Of a stretch of DNA of 64,000 bases, positions 1-12,552 are shown piece by piece. The position numbers and the translations under genes are program-made. Source of the stretch: Atherix ibis (lineage: Eukaryota > Arthropoda > Insecta > Diptera > Athericidae); assembly GCA_958298945.1 (NCBI GenBank), contig OY282607.1, forward strand, positions 89,597,270-89,661,269, given 5' to 3'. Under the pieces are notes generated by a model. That model was given only the letters and a program-made list of their open reading frames with translations, searched no databases and was not told the DNA's origin. The stretch's first letter is position 1, and each line of letters starts with the position of its first letter.

Positions 1-375
1 ATTAAAAGCTTTCCATAAAGGGAAGAACACGCATCAAGCTTTTGGAAATTTGCCTAAAGTTAATGGTGACAATTCTCTACAAGAGCGTCAGTACCAACGA
101 ATATTTATGAAATTCTGTGCTGGTAATTTTGTTCTCAATGACGGTCCTTACTTAGGAAGGATGATTGAGGTTTATGATGGCACAATAAAGGGCCAACCAT
201 GAGCAAGCTCGATATGTGGGTTCCTTATGCACTCAAAAAAGTTCATTTGGCATAAGCATCTATGAAATGCTCATTAAACGTGAGCAAAACAATCATTTTT
301 TAAAGCAATTGATAACTGATAATAAGAAGTAAATCGCTTACAACAATTGGCGTAAAAATAGTCTTGGTCCCTGCA
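1..375 (+). pseudogene. mariner transposase fragment, internally deleted
   Basis: This is a decayed piece of a mariner-family (DD34D) transposase, whose role would be cut-and-paste transposition at TA sites. The frame starting near base 15 reads through the HTH region and ends in residues resembling the usual CxGNFxLNDxPxxGR block. The frame then breaks near base 200 and resumes at LDMWVPYALKKVHL, the linker that in intact elements lies about 35 residues further on, so that stretch has been deleted. After another shift it reads ISIYEMLIKREQNNHFLKQL and then ITDNKK-IAYNNW, which corresponds to the first catalytic motif (TGDEKWITYDN). The catalytic Asp block is degraded and stops are present. 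The left part runs off the window and nothing after about 375 is recognisable. The family assignment is firm and the subfamily is not. Confidence 0.8.
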
Positions 376-439
376 TGATGATCTGCATCAAATGACATCG
401 AATTTGGACATTCATCAGAGGAAGTTTTTTTTAAGGACT

Positions 440-1400
440 CTTGTCGCAAGGACTTCAGGAACCTCCCAAGCTATCCTCGAGCCCAACATCAGGGTCACAA
501 CATTCTACGGTGTCAGGGTTTCACCAGAGCCCTTCTTATTTCCGCATTGAATCGGGTGCAGTAAAAGAACGGGACTTTGGGCTAAAATCCAATTTAAAAC
601 GGTATTAGTGAGTTCGAAAACATCCGTGTCCCGTCAAAAATTGGGAAAGTTACTAATCAACATTACTACATCGTCGATCTATCCATGGATTCACCTTCGA
701 CATGAGTTCATCTGCTATCAGGGACATTATCCCACCGATTTTGCCACCTCCTCTTGGATATATTTCTTTTTTCGTACGAGCATTGGATTTCAACGCAGCA
801 TTACAACAACCTCTCCGGCGGTACACCCTCTACCGCTTATCTGCCCAATATTTGGATTGGTATTAATCCGGACATAATACAAATGGCCTCGTGTGACACT
901 GGTCGGCTCCTATGGTAGACTAACGCAACTCCACGTGTGTAGCTTACTCTAATCAACGTATCCGCCCAAATTGATGCAGCATATAATAGGATTGACCTCT
1001 TTCTCTGCCTGGATCCCCCAAAGTTCATCGTTACCCGCGCAAGTTCCATAATTATGTAGTACGCGTTCCTGAAACCAGAGCCTCGCGTCAATCATCACCT
1101 GTAGATACTTTAGATATGTTCTCTAGATTACCTCTAGTTCTCCAATCCTAATGGTGATATTCCCTCTTCTCTTTCTGTCCGTGATAAGAACTGCCTCTGT
1201 CTTATGGTCTGCAAGTCTAAGACCAGCCTCCTCTAGACTATGGAACCTGAGATCATACATCACATTCCACAACAAAGGGCCCAGAAGCCAGCCCTGTGGG
1301 ACCCATCAGTGTGGTAGGATTTTTATGGTGCTTTTTTTGAGCTTCTACCAAGTTTGCACGAATCCATTATCCAGAAATCTCCAAATCTCGTTTATCGTAA
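440..1400 (-). pseudogene. non-LTR retrotransposon reverse transcriptase relic (antisense)
   Basis: Read on the minus strand, this is the C-terminal half of an R1/LOA/jockey-like ORF2, which would copy element RNA into the genome. From the high-coordinate end: WVPQGWLLGPLLWNVMYD (1250-1320) is RT motif B. It joins directly to LEEAGLRLADHKTEAVLIT, so the catalytic FADD block between them is missing. Then at 837-1091 comes an open frame with YYIIMELARVTMNFGGSRQ, ILLYAASIWADTL and SHEAICIMSGLIPI, the typical thumb and post-RT region. Below 840 the reading continues in several frames with RWQNRWDN and LTGHGCFRTH, the usual tail before the Cys/His motif. Stops and frameshifts are frequent. The plus-strand frames over this region are antisense by-products. 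The clade cannot be fixed by eye. Confidence 0.8.
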
Positions 1401-1404
1401 AGGA

Positions 1405-3500
1405 GTTGTGTTTCATCAACACAAGACCACCCACAAGGTCGATCGCCATTCAAACTTCCACTTGCTACGCTCTCTTCAAAATTTCTTACGTGCTACGACC
1501 CTTAATTCAGATGAGGCTGTAAATCACCACCTTGTTCAGTTATTTGACGATAAAAGCAGGTCCTTCTAAGAACGAGAGATTATAAAACTCGCAAACTCCT
1601 ATCGCACAAAATGGATAAAGCAACAGTGACTGATCTTTGTTCTTTCAATAAATAAACACACTTCTTAAAACTTACGTCATGACTTTTCCGACGTGACTAA
1701 TATCATTTTTGTAGGATTTAAAAAAAAACTGATCTTCCAAAAGGAGTTTTTCCTTTTTTTCCCCTGTATTTAATTATTTATTTCTTCTAACCATTCATAT
1801 TGATGCCATAATGTATAATAATTAATATGAAGACAAAAAAAAAGGAATAATTATTTTTTATTAATTTTACTTTCCCTTTAAAAAAAAATCCTCCCCAAAA
1901 AGGTTATTAATTAACATATGAAAACTGCACCTTTTCTTACTACAGAAATCCCTCGTAAAATGTTTAAAGCAACATGAAACAGGAATCCTTGACGGTTTTT
2001 TTTTTTTTTTTTTTTGATTATTCTCCTCTCTACAAATTATGCTATTCATTGTAGAAGATTTGAGATTCATGTTCAATGTAAACGTTCTAGTCATCGAGGA
2101 GGAACCATATTCAATCTTATAGCGTAGGCTACCTGCTGTAGTATAGCTTCATTACTGAACGAATTAATTAACAAATGATAAATGAGCCCTATTAGAAGGT
2201 AATTATCGTGTCGGCTTGTTTCAAGTATCCACTTACTATTATATGTAAATTTTTATAATTCTCTTTCCTTATGGGATAATGGTTTTTATTCAAAATTAGT
2301 CTACATCTTTTCTTTTTGTTTTTTTGTTTTTTTCTTTTCGGATTTCACTAAATGAAAATGGATTTGTCGGTAAAGGAGATAAAAATTAAAGATTGTACAC
2401 AGACGAACATTAACCTCAAAAAAAAATATTATGGAATAAGGCATTTTCACTATTAGAAAAAATTGAACAAACTAATACAAAAACAAAAACAAAATTCATT
2501 AAATAAATATTTAAAAAAAATAATAATAATTAAAATCGCCCAATATTAGAATGAATCCGAATGAAAAGTGTTTTCTCCATTAAAATCTGGAACGATTGAA
2601 TTGATATACGTATGACAGTCGTCAATTTAATATTCAGAAGCGTTGGCCATAAACGTAGCTCTACAGTCGTATATGATCCTAAAGAGCTATACAAGTTCGC
2701 CTTAATTACATGAAGCCATTTAGTTTAGAGTCACTCTTTTTCTGGTTGAGTGAACTGGAAATTATCAAAAATGAACAAGTTAAATTAGTCTTGAGGAAAG
2801 CCAAAACGGAACTGAACCGAATAGAAAGACAAAATATTATAAGAATTATGACGAAGTCTATTCGAGATTAATTTGTTTAGCATACGTGCTGATGGTACCG
2901 ATGGTGTAGACGTGATTGGATTAGATGTGATCTAGAAAACTTTTTGTGTGTAACATGTCGTTGCATGGCAGATGGATGACATTCCGCGGTTAGCATAACA
3001 GCAGAACAGACTCTATAGACAATATGAGGCAGGGTAGAGTAGTAATAGGACCAGAGTAATAGCCCAGCCGGAATTTCCAATGATAAATATCTTCTTGTGG
3101 CGTAAATTAATCAAAAACCAGTTTGACACTTTATGATTTGTATCTTTGATTGAAATGTCAAATGATTGACATAACAATTTGCTCAAATCTTACACCTCAT
3201 TTGCATTATTTTAAACTGGCAGAGTTTCCTTTATCGTATGGCAAAGTGGAATTCATCAGTTAACAATCGTATTCAGATGGAATTAATAGAATGGCCCACT
3301 GATGGTCTAGAGTTAACTATTTTGGATGAGGAAAATGTATCTATTGAAATTTTGTAGATCAATATAGGAGCAGAGATATTATCTGTCAAGCAACTGAAAT
3401 TTTATTAAGACCAAATTATATTCACACTGACTAGCATGTACGTGGGAAAAGGTAAAAATGATGCAATTCGACCCACAACCGAAGTCAGTTTTTGGGCGCC
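1405..3500. other. AT-rich DNA without a recognisable gene
   Basis: This stretch holds A- and T-runs (for example about 1997-2016) and short open frames of low-complexity composition. Around 3240-3360 on the plus strand the phrase IEWPTDGLELT faintly recalls the EWPxxSPDLN block of Tc1 transposases, but the context is too decayed to call. Nothing else is recognised. Confidence 0.6.
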
Positions 3501-3502
3501 TG

Positions 3503-4545
3503 ATCGTTTGTTTGCTTTTGTTTAAGGTCCCTGAGGCATGTGGCGGGAGTCACTTTATAGCGCCATAATCATAAGGCCATTGGGATAACAAACCATTGAA
3601 TCTGAACCAACAAACCATCTAAAAATCCACTTAACAGATATGGTACAAACCAACAATCATTTGTTTGCTTGTGTATAAGGTCCCTGAGTTACATGTGCCA
3701 AGAGCGACTTTATAGCGCCACAACCATGAGGTCATTGGGATAACACACTATTGAATCTGAACCAATAAGCCATCTTTTAAGTCACTCAATCAGTACGGTA
3801 CATAAAAAAAATTCGTTTATTTTTTTGTATATAAGATTCTTTAGACAGGTTCCAGGACTGACTTTACAGCGCCACAACATCGAGGTCATTTGTATGACAC
3901 ACCATTGAATCAGAACCAATAAGCCATCTAAAAAGTCACTCAATCTATAAGGTACAAATTAACAATCGTTTATTTGCTTGTATATAAGGTACCTGAGGCA
4001 TGTATCAGATGTCACTTAATAGCGCCACAATAATGAGGTCATTTGGATGACACACTCAACCTGTACAGTACAAGCCCACACTCAATCTAAAAATTCACTA
4101 AACCTGTACAGTATAAGTCCACAATCATTTGTTTGCTTCTGTATAAGGTCGCTGAGGCATGTGTCAGGAGGCACTTTACAGCGCCATAACCATGAGGTCA
4201 CTTGAATGACACACCATTGAATCTGAACCAACAAGCTATTTAAAAATCCCCTTAACCTATACTATATAAACCACAAATTATTTGTTTACTTATGTGTAAG
4301 GTTCTTAAAGCATTTTGCCAGAGTAACTTTATAGCGCCACATCTATGGGGTCATTTGGATGACAAACCTTTGAATCTGAATCAACAAGACATCTAAAAAT
4401 TCACTCAACCTTTACGGTACAAATCAACAATAATTTGGTTGTTTTTATATAAGGTCCCTAAGACATGTGCTAGGAGTCTCTTTATCCCGCCACAACTTTG
4501 AGGTCATTTGAATGACAAATTATTGAATCTGAACCAACAAAGAAA
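3503..4545. repeat. tandem array of seven ~155-bp units
   Basis: Seven diverged head-to-tail units start near 3503, 3660, 3813, 3967, 4127, 4280 and 4433. Each runs: TTTGTTTGCTTGTGTATAAG, GTCCCTGAGGCATGTG, CACTTTATAGCGCCACAACC, ATGAGGTCATTTGGATGACA, ACCATTGAATCTGAACCAAC, then AAGCCATCTAAAAATTCACT and a short AC-rich end. The fourth unit has an internal deletion and re-joining of the last part. No coding frame runs through it. Single related pieces occur at 4.8, 14.4 and 16.0 kb, so the unit is both tandem and dispersed. Confidence 0.9.
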
Positions 4546-4779
4546 ATTTGAAATGATCTCATAATTTAGGATGGTGAAAATTTTATATGGCAAAGTTTGC
4601 GTATAAATGCAAAAAGGTATGTTATATACTTAAATTTACAAATAGATAATTTCATTAAAAAGAAAGATCCAAGAAGACTTATTGGCAAATATGCTTGAGC
4701 AACATTAAACAATAAGAAAACGCATCTCTACAAGCAAGCAATATCATTTTATGATTATATGTTGAATGCGAAATCTCTG

Positions 4780-4905
4780 AGATAAACGTCAGGAGTCATT
4801 TTATAGCACCAGGACCATAAGGCCATTTGGTGGTATCATACAATATTACATGGCAGTTGGAATTGCCAGCTTCCTAACAAAACTAGCCGATGCCTAGTTG
4901 GACGA
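4780..4905 (+). repeat. dispersed relative of the 155-bp unit
   Basis: The stretch AGGAGTCATTTTATAGCACC, AGGACCATAAGGCCATTTGG matches the middle of the tandem unit just upstream. It continues into TTGCCAGCTTCCTAACAAAA, CTAGCCGATGCCTAGTTGGA, a right half not found in the tandem units but shared with the copy at 16.0 kb. This right half suggests the dispersed form is the fuller element and the array an amplified part of it. Confidence 0.7.
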
Positions 4906-4909
4906 AAAA

Positions 4910-7185
4910 GTCAAAAGGTTATTAAATTTGGTGAAGCATATTGATATGTTTAAGAAGGTTAATGGAAAAGGATTAGTTTGAATGAGAGGGGTTCTAAAAT
5001 TGCTGCTATTTAGCGATATTATGTTACGTGTGAGTTGGCATTATTACAGTAATAAAACTGTTATTTTGAAAGGGGCAATTTTATGGAATATATTAGATTC
5101 TTTTAGAAAATTAAAGAAAAGGACATAGTAGGACTCAGGAATAAAAAGAGTCCTATTAAACAAGAATCTATATTAGATGGCACTCTTTTAAGATACAGGA
5201 TATAGGAAGTTGACCACCACAGAAATGGTATGAAGAAATGATCACGAATAAATGCTGTATAACCAATGAAAATTGTGAAAAATGATGTTTGGCCAATTTA
5301 TATAAAATAAGTTGGTCCAGCCTATTTCTTTACAATTTTAAGGCCCATTTGATCAGTAAATATGGCAAGTTCTAAATAACAGCGGGAACAAAAAGGTGCT
5401 CTACTGAGCATGACTTGGAACCCCAAACAATTCAAAGTTTTTATAAATTACATCATATTCCGCATATTTTAGTAAATAATTAATTAAAATAAATAATCAT
5501 AAATATATTTTTGGTATGTAAGGGGGAGAAGGGGAAGTACTAAAAATATTTTTCATTCGAATAGACTTATTTTCTCTCTAGTTCGATTTAATTTTTATTA
5601 ATATCCTTTCTTTTCCACGTGTCACTTCTTATATATAAATGACTTACTTGTTTAGACCTACTACCATAGACTCCGGTTTAAAAAAAAAAAACAAATTTTA
5701 ATCATGTTGGTAGCATAACTTCTTTGCTTGTTTATTAATATTGGAAGCAACAAAAAATAATAAATTCCTAATGCAACTGTCATCTACAACTTTTTATCCC
5801 TCAAATTGAAATAACAAATTTTAAACAAAATTTATTTTAAAAAAAAATTTCCTTTTCTTATTATCACAAATTTCAATACAATTTAATCCTGTCCCCAGTT
5901 ATAAAAATTGAAGAAAATTTATAGAAAGTTGATTTTTTTTAGAAGTTTTGGGGGATATGGTTTTGAGAAACAAAAATTTTTTCTGTCAAAATATGCTCGG
6001 TCGAGTTTGAAAAAATACTAAATATTTACTTATTCAGTGCTAGAAGTACTGTTTTAATGAAGATGACTTTTAGAAAATTAATGATTTATGCACATTTCGT
6101 GCTTATTTATCAACAAAGTATAAAAAGTAATAAGAATTAAATGGAGAATAAAACCCCTTCTATCTAAGATAGTACTCGTATCTTCTCATACTTGTACTTT
6201 TGTTGATGAAATGAAAACGATTTTCTTGGCGGCACAGTAAATGCAGCTTTCTATCCACCCTCTCACTCGTGGATGATAAATTACTCGAATCCAGATGACA
6301 AATGATATCAATATGGTTTGGAAATTTATCACTATCGAAATGAATATCTTCTTTTTAAGATGCATTGTTCCAGCTCAACTTCATTGTCGAAAGTTCACCG
6401 TCGGAATTGAAAAATTTTGATTTCTCAATGCCCAACAATTCAAATAGCAGCCCCAGCGTCAGCACACAATTTTTTAACTATTTTTTTTTATTTTTATCAA
6501 ATTTTACACTCTACTATCTAAAAAAGGAAACTGTTCAGAAGATAAATTGAATTCGATATTAAGTATTTTGGAAACAAATGCACGATGTTGTCAACTTCAA
6601 AAGATGCATAATCAAATCCTTTGAATGTGACAACTTCTTTATTGTTTGAATGTGAAACTTTAAAAAATTACAACCATTGGAAGAGTAGTGCTCCATTAAT
6701 CATGGTCCTTTCTAAGAAAAAAACAACATCAGCAGATTTGCATTTTTCATTAAACCATTTTTGCGTTAACTTAAGGATTCATATCTCTCCGTAAGTTATT
6801 GCAAAATTTAAAAAACAAAAACATCCTTTTTGGTAAATTAAAATTTTTAATGTTGCTATTCAAAAAATATATTCATATTGACTGTTTGAGCAAAGTCTGA
6901 GCCACACTCTATCAGTTTTGATGCATTAACATCAGCTTCAGAAGAAAATTAATAATACCCGACAACTGTTTGAAACCATAGACATTGTGCGATAACTTTT
7001 CCTCTTACGAATTGTTTGGATTAGATTTTCTTTCAATTTTTGAGCAAACTAAAGAGTAAGTTTAGGTTTTAGAAAATAAAGGAAAATTTTAAAAATTTCT
7101 TTTCTATTTATTTGTTGAAAAATAGTTGCTAACATTACGACAGCTGATTGAGTTTGGTGTAGTAGATCGATTCCTAGATATAAAT
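4910..7185. other. AT-rich DNA, no gene recognised
   Basis: The stretch holds short frames only, the longest of which (6365-6550) is Ser/Phe/Asn-rich and has no recognisable motif. Homopolymer runs are frequent. I see nothing to annotate. Confidence 0.55.
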
Positions 7186-7191
7186 AGTATA

Positions 7192-8083
7192 CAAGGTCTG
7201 TTCAAAAGTATCGCGAATTTTAAATGTCCGCGGGTTACGTAAATTCTATTTTTGATTTTTTTTGTGGCGTTATGTTGGCACTCATGTCTCTCACTTATAC
7301 CGACAAGTTCGGCCATTTTGAATGTTTTGGCTCATCTTCGATTTTTGCCCATTCCCAAAAATGGATCAAAGAATCTGTTACGGGAACAAGAAAAAGTCAC
7401 AGGGGGCCAGATCTGGGGCATACGATGGCTGCCTCATTATTAGTGTGTTGTTTTCGGCTGCGATGCGTAAACACGATGCAATAATGCGTGAGCAGGGGCG
7501 TCATCATGGCGCAAAAGCCAATTTTTGTTCTTCCACAAATCCGGACGTTTCTGGCGGATTGATTCCCGCTACTTGCGCATAACTTGCAGGTAATATTCCT
7601 TATTGACGGTTCTACCCTGTGGTAAGAACTCATGATACACCCCGCCCCTGCAATCGAAGAAAACTGTAAGCAAAACCTTCTCATTCGACCGAACTTGGCG
7701 CGCATTTTTCGGTTTTGGCTCGTGCGGCAGCTTCCATTGGGATGATTGAGCTTTGGTTTCCACGTTATAACCATAAACCCATGATTCGTCACCAGTTATG
7801 ACCTGCTAGAGCAAATTGGGGTCGTCGTAGACAGAGCCCAACCACTTCTTAGCAATATTAATGCGATGCTATTTTTGGTCGAAAACGGGCAAAAATCGAA
7901 GACGAGCCAAAACACGTGCAAACAAAGCAGCTGTTAAAAATTAACTGAGCATTCAAAATGGCCGAACTTATCGGAATAAGTGAGAGACATGAATACCAAT
8001 ATAATGCCACAAAAAACATCTAAAATCGAATATACGTAACCCGCAGAAATTCAAAATTCGCGATACTTTTTGAATAGACCTCG
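7192..8083 (-). mobile_element. non-autonomous mariner with ~160-200-bp inverted ends (copy A)
   Basis: The element is flanked by TA at 7190-7191 and 8084-8085 and begins and ends with CAAGGTCTGTTCAAAAGTAT / ATACTTTTTGAATAGACCTC, typical mariner termini. The inverted ends are not the usual ~30 bp. The left arm (7192-7352) and the right arm (7886-8083) both carry the element's own 5' leader, including the blocks around GTCTCTCACTTAT, GTTCGGCCATTTTGAATG and TTTTGGCTCGTCTTCGATTT. The left arm lacks about 40 bp present in the right arm. Between the arms lies a minus-strand transposase core (see next entry). The true 3' end of the transposase gene is absent and has been replaced by an inverted 5' end. 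Copy C at 60.85 kb has the same architecture. Confidence 0.88.
7390..7885 (-). pseudogene. mariner transposase core, HTH and C-terminus missing
   Basis: On the minus strand the reading starts in FDQK-QHRINI-like sequence fused directly to the 5' leader, so the N-terminal DNA-binding half is gone. It continues with the first catalytic block around GDESWVYGYNVETKAQSSQW, then PHEPKPKNARQVRSNEKVLL, TVFFDCRGGVYHEFLPQGRT, VNKEYYLQVMRK and a frame change into RQKRPDLWKNKNWLLHHDNA (second Asp). The third block DLAPCDFFLFP is present at about 7393-7425. The reading then stops abruptly at the inverted-end join. Several frameshifts make it non-functional. The minus-strand frame at 7397-7792 mixes out-of-frame pieces and is not a protein. 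Confidence 0.85.
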
Positions 8084-8089
8084 TACACT

Positions 8090-10570
8090 GTAGCGCATCA
8101 ATTTATTTAAGAAATTAATGTAATTGTTTTTTTTTTTATGTCAAATATTCAATTTTAAAATGGCTAATGATTAAATAAAATAAAAATAATAATTATACTT
8201 TTAATATTAAATAATTATTGCTCATAAATACAATCGAGCAATCATTATATTACTGATCCCAACAAAGACGAATTTGTATTGGATTTTTGCAGTTATCAAT
8301 TTTTATACTGAGAGAATTATCAAAAACTATATTATGGGTTTGTTAATTAAAAATAAAATTAAGTAACTTTAATTTAATATAAAAAAAACTCCAATGCTAA
8401 GTAAAATTTAAAAATCATTTTTAGCAGCCATCATTTTTAAAATTTTTTAATTTAAAAATTTACACTCTAACATATTAAAATGCACTAAAATAAATACAAC
8501 ACAACAACTATTTAAGGAGTATGCAATGATTACCTTAAATAAACCATTACCACTGAACATTTGCTGTGGATACAGCGAAGATTATTGTTAAAAATCAACC
8601 ATTTCATCAGGAATAGACTAACTGGATTGGTATCAGAATACCAATTTCTTAAGATACTAGAGCGTTTAAGTATGTTTACACTAAACACTCGAATGAAATG
8701 ACAAATTCCATCTTCATCGAGTTAATTGGCCACTTAAGAAATCTATCCAATGCGAATGATATGAGCTCGAAAGAAAACGTTTTACGTTGGGGACTTTTTC
8801 GTCTTCAACTGTTGATTATCAACAAACAAACAAACAAACAATCAACACCGTCAGTCAACATTATCAACGTTAGAATGTGGGTGGTTCTTGTTGTACCATT
8901 AGAATGGAAGAGTCTTTAAGAATGACTAGATTAAACCTACGAGCATACTACTATTGAGCATTTGTGTGCCTGTAACTTTATGGTAGAAATGTTTATCGAA
9001 AAGAGCTGATTTAAGGTATGCATCAACATCTGCATTTTGCCAATGTTTACTTACGTTTTGAATAGATTCCAAGATTCAGACACAAAATTCAAGAAACGAA
9101 GGTGCTCCTCTTCAACTGAATCGGATTCGGTAAAATAATAGCAGAACCTAAAAAGCATTATTATTTTAGAGTCTTAGAAGTCTTCGACTTAGTTACGAGT
9201 AGTTTCTGACACGATTGGTAAACAACGTCTTTGAAAAGGTACGAGCACACACCGTAGGCATTACTAACGAATTTCTTTGGAGGATCTGTGTGGCTTCTAG
9301 TCTAATGCTCCAGCACAACTACAATTGTTCTGCATGTTACACGAATGTCTGATTGCGAGTACTCGCGCTAAGTTGAAAAGTTTCCAATATATTTGCTTAG
9401 TTCCAAGTGCCGGAAAATAAACTGAAAGCGAACTGAGGCCGGAATACAATAAACCGCACCTTGTTAGTATGGTGCCACTTCTCAAATTTCTAGCAAATAG
9501 TAGACTACCTCATACTTGGCTTAGGCACTAGCAGAGCAAAGTACATCAGATTGTTTTGTCGCGAGGGTGGATGTTTCAATTTCCCCAACTTCTCCGGTTA
9601 CCTGATATACCTTGGCGGTGTCTTCTGCAATTCAGTAGTTACTCCAGAATAGCCATCAGGCTCTCTCTCGTCTATGGGCAAAAGTTTCTGGTTTCAAACA
9701 AAACGAATTCCACTTTTCAATTGAGTGCTATTTTCTTTGATTTGTTATCGTCTTTACAAAGATTTTTTCTACTATTTTGATTTTACTTTGGCAATTGTCT
9801 GATGGTTAAGTACGAGTACTATTTCATCTGCTTACAATTCTATTTTGCTTGCCTGGAACTGATTCCGATCTAAGCTAACAAAGCTAACAAAATACACCAA
9901 CTCAATCTGAACCTTTTGATCGAATTAAGATGTTTTATTCAGAAGTCGTGAAGAATTGAAGGTAAGACTTACCGACTGTCGACCGAAAGATCTCTGAATA
10001 TTTTGGTCTATTCTCTGTTATTTTTTTTATTTTTGTGGTAAAACCTCTCATATTCAATGGATTTATCAGTAACTATATCCATTGTTGAACTTCAAAGTTA
10101 TTCAGATTCAACTTGTGCTTTGTTAGGGTAAGTTTGTGCGTGTGTTGAAATTTAATATTCTCCTTTAGTAACAAATATTAAAAGTGAGCAGCAAAAGAAT
10201 ACCTTAACTAGTCTTCAATCTACCACACTCCATGTTAATCCCCTTGCTTGCTTATGGGCATTTCTAGACACTTATTCAGTAAGCACCTACGCCTGTCGTC
10301 GACATCTGTAAATGAATATGTCAGATGAGCATTCTTCATTCAAAATAAATGAATTTTTATTAAAACTTCTAGATACAATTTTATCTAGATATTAAAATAA
10401 ATTCAAAGGATATTCAAAGGATACAAATCAAAGTGTACAAATATCGATTACTAAAGAAATATCCAATTTCTATTTTGCAAAGTAAAATAAAATATAACTT
10501 TTTTAAAATTAAGATTTGGTTAAACAAATTTTTTTATTATATTTTTCAGATTTTGCAAAATTTAATATTA
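8090..10570. other. non-repetitive DNA, no gene recognised
   Basis: This stretch is less monotonous than its neighbours, with normal-complexity sequence between 8500 and 9780 and an AAAC microsatellite at 8821-8840. No frame shows a domain I recognise. The minus-strand frame at 9297-9485 (62 codons) and its upstream continuation look coding-like in composition but match nothing I know. Confidence 0.5.
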
Positions 10571-10577
10571 TTTAAAA

Positions 10578-10725
10578 AATTATCATGAGACTTTTCGATA
10601 ATTTCGAGGTCATCTATAGTAACTTCTTCGAACATTTCGAGTTTTAATTCGGCCATTACTTGACGAACAATGGTCTCTAAATGTTCTAAGGTTTGGCGAT
10701 TGTCTGCGTAAAAACAAATTTTGAT
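10578..10725 (-). pseudogene. C-terminal scrap of an IS630-Tc1-mariner transposase
   Basis: The minus strand reads FYADNRQTLEHLETIVRQVM followed by AELKLEMFEEV. This resembles the VYADxPQTLxHLExNIRxxI-xEI-xxxMLxxV segment that follows the last catalytic motif in several insect Tc1/mariner-type transposases. About 45 codons are open, then the match fades into T-rich DNA. No catalytic motif and no terminal repeat is visible, so this is only a remnant, and the call rests on one short block. Confidence 0.5.
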
Positions 10726-10834
10726 GGAGTTCTATGATCAAATGTTAAACGGTTTTAAATTTCATGAACTTGGGGCCCATTGATATTACCAAATCGGGAT
10801 ATAACGCATCCTGGAAACTTCTCGAGCAATTAGG

Positions 10835-11035
10835 CCAATATTTATCATATAATACCGTGGGCCGCCTATGACAATAGGGATTGAGATATGCCCAACTAAT
10901 ACGTAACATAAAATAGACACGTCTAATAATAGAATTCGACAGCTGAACTGACTAGATCCAAGTACGAGTAGTTGCACGCATCTCAATCGACAACTTTCTT
11001 GCATGGACCACTTCTTGTATGGAACATTCTCTCAG
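10835..11035. repeat. left flank of the CTT tract, shared with 37.1 kb
   Basis: The sequence around ATAATACCGTGGGCCGCCTA, ATAGGGATTGAGATATGCCC, CAGCTGAACTGACTAGATCC and AGTAGTTGCACGCATCTCAA is recognisably the same as 37.09-37.21 kb, where it also leads into a CTT tract. It is therefore part of a mobile or duplicated unit and not unique flanking DNA. Confidence 0.75.
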
Positions 11036-11039
11036 GTTC

Positions 11040-12550
11040 CTTCTTTTACTTATTTTTTTCTTCTTCTTTTTCATCTTCTTAATCCTTTTTATCTTCTTCA
11101 TGTTCCCCATCTTTTTTGTCTTTTTCATCTTCTTCAGTTTCCTCTTTTTCTTCTTCTTCTTCTTCATCTCCTTCATCGTACTCATCCTCCTCATTTTTTG
11201 CATCTTCAGCAGGTTCTTTACCTTCTTCGCCTTCTTCATCTCCTTCGTCTTTTTTCATCTTCTTCGTCTTCTTTTATTTTCTTCATATTCTCCGTCTTCT
11301 ACACCTTCTTCCTCTCCTTCTTTGTCATCTTCTTTATCTTCCTCATCTTCTTCATCTTCTTCATGTTCTTCCTCTCCTTTATGTTCTTTTATTCTGCATG
11401 TTATTTGTCTGCTTCTTCTTCTTCATCTTGTTTAACTTCCATACATCTCCTTCATCTTCTTCATCTTCTTCATCTCCTTTATCTACTTCATCTTCTACAA
11501 CTTCTTCATATTCTTCTTCTTCTTCTTTATCTTCTTCTTATCCTTCTTATTCATCTAATTGATCTTGTTTATCTTCTTCATATTCTTCTTCTTAATTATC
11601 ATTATCATCTCCTCTATCTTCTTCATCTTCCCCATCTTTTTCGTCTTCTTCATTAACCTATTTTTCTTCTTTTTCTTCTTTATCTCCTTCATCTTTTTAA
11701 TCTTCTTAATCTTCTTTTATTTTCTTCATGTTCTCCATCTTCTTCACCTTTTTCCTCTCCGTTTTTGTCATCTTCTTCATATTCCTCATCTTCTTCATAT
11801 CCTTCATGTTCTTTACCTCCTTTATGTTCTATTATTCTGCATGTTATTTGTCTTCGTCTTCTTCTTCATCTTGTTTAACTTCTTTATATCTCCTTCATCG
11901 TCTTCATCTTCTTCACCTTCTTCATCTTCTTCATCTTCTTCATCTTCTACAACTTCTTCATATTCTTCTTCTTCCTCTTTATCTTCTTCTTCTCCTTCTT
12001 TTTCATCTAATTAATCTTGTTTATCTTCTTCATATTCTTCTTCTTAATTATCATCTTCATCTCCTCTATCTTTTTCATCTTCTTCATCTTCTTTTATTTT
12101 CTTCATATTCTCCATCTTCTACACCTTCTTCCTCTCCGTCTTTGTCATCTTCTTTATCTTCCTCATCTTCTTCATCTTCTTCATGTTATTCATCTCCTTT
12201 ATGTTCTTTTATTCTGCATGTTATTCGTCTTCTTCTTCTTCTTCATCTTGTTTAACTTCTTTACATCTCCTTCATCTTTTTCATCTTCTACATCTTCTTC
12301 ATCTTCTTCATCTTCTACAACTTCGTCATATTCCTCGTCTTCCTCTTCATTTTCTTCATCTTCTTCTTCTCCTTCTTCTGCATCTAATTAATCTTGTTTA
12401 TCTTGTTCATATTCTTCTTCTTAATTATCATCTTCATCTCCTCTATCTTTTTCATCTTCTTCATCTTCTTTTATTTTCTTCATATTCTCCATCTTCTACA
12501 CCTTCTTCCTCTCCGTCTTTGTCATCTTCTTTATCTTCCTCATCTTTTAA
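11040..12550. repeat. 1.5-kb CTT/CAT pyrimidine tract with higher-order repeats
   Basis: The plus strand is almost pure pyrimidine built from CTT and CAT triplets. It is not a simple microsatellite. Landmark ATTCTGCATG recurs at 11391, 11833 and 12211, and CTTCCTCTCCGTCTTTGTC-like blocks recur with it, giving a higher-order unit of about 380-440 bp in nearly four copies. All long frames here (Phe/Leu/Ser-rich on plus, Lys/Met/Glu-rich on minus) follow from the triplet repeat and are not genes. The strand bias could allow triplex (H-DNA) formation, which is inference. Confidence 0.93.
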
Positions 12551-12552
12551 TT

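Noticed and set aside
1151..1522. 123-codon plus-strand frame
   Set aside because: It is antisense to the recognisable GVPQG-type reverse transcriptase on minus.
3240..3360. IEWPTDGLELT trace resembling the Tc1 third catalytic block
   Set aside because: It is a single short motif without the flanking PDLNPIENLW order, too weak to annotate.
7104..7316. 70-codon minus frame starting MAELVGISERHE
   Set aside because: It is read out of the inverted leader arm of mariner copy A, and its start lies in non-coding leader sequence.
10952..11239. Lys/Met-rich 95-codon frame on minus
   Set aside because: It is the antisense reading of the same pyrimidine tract.
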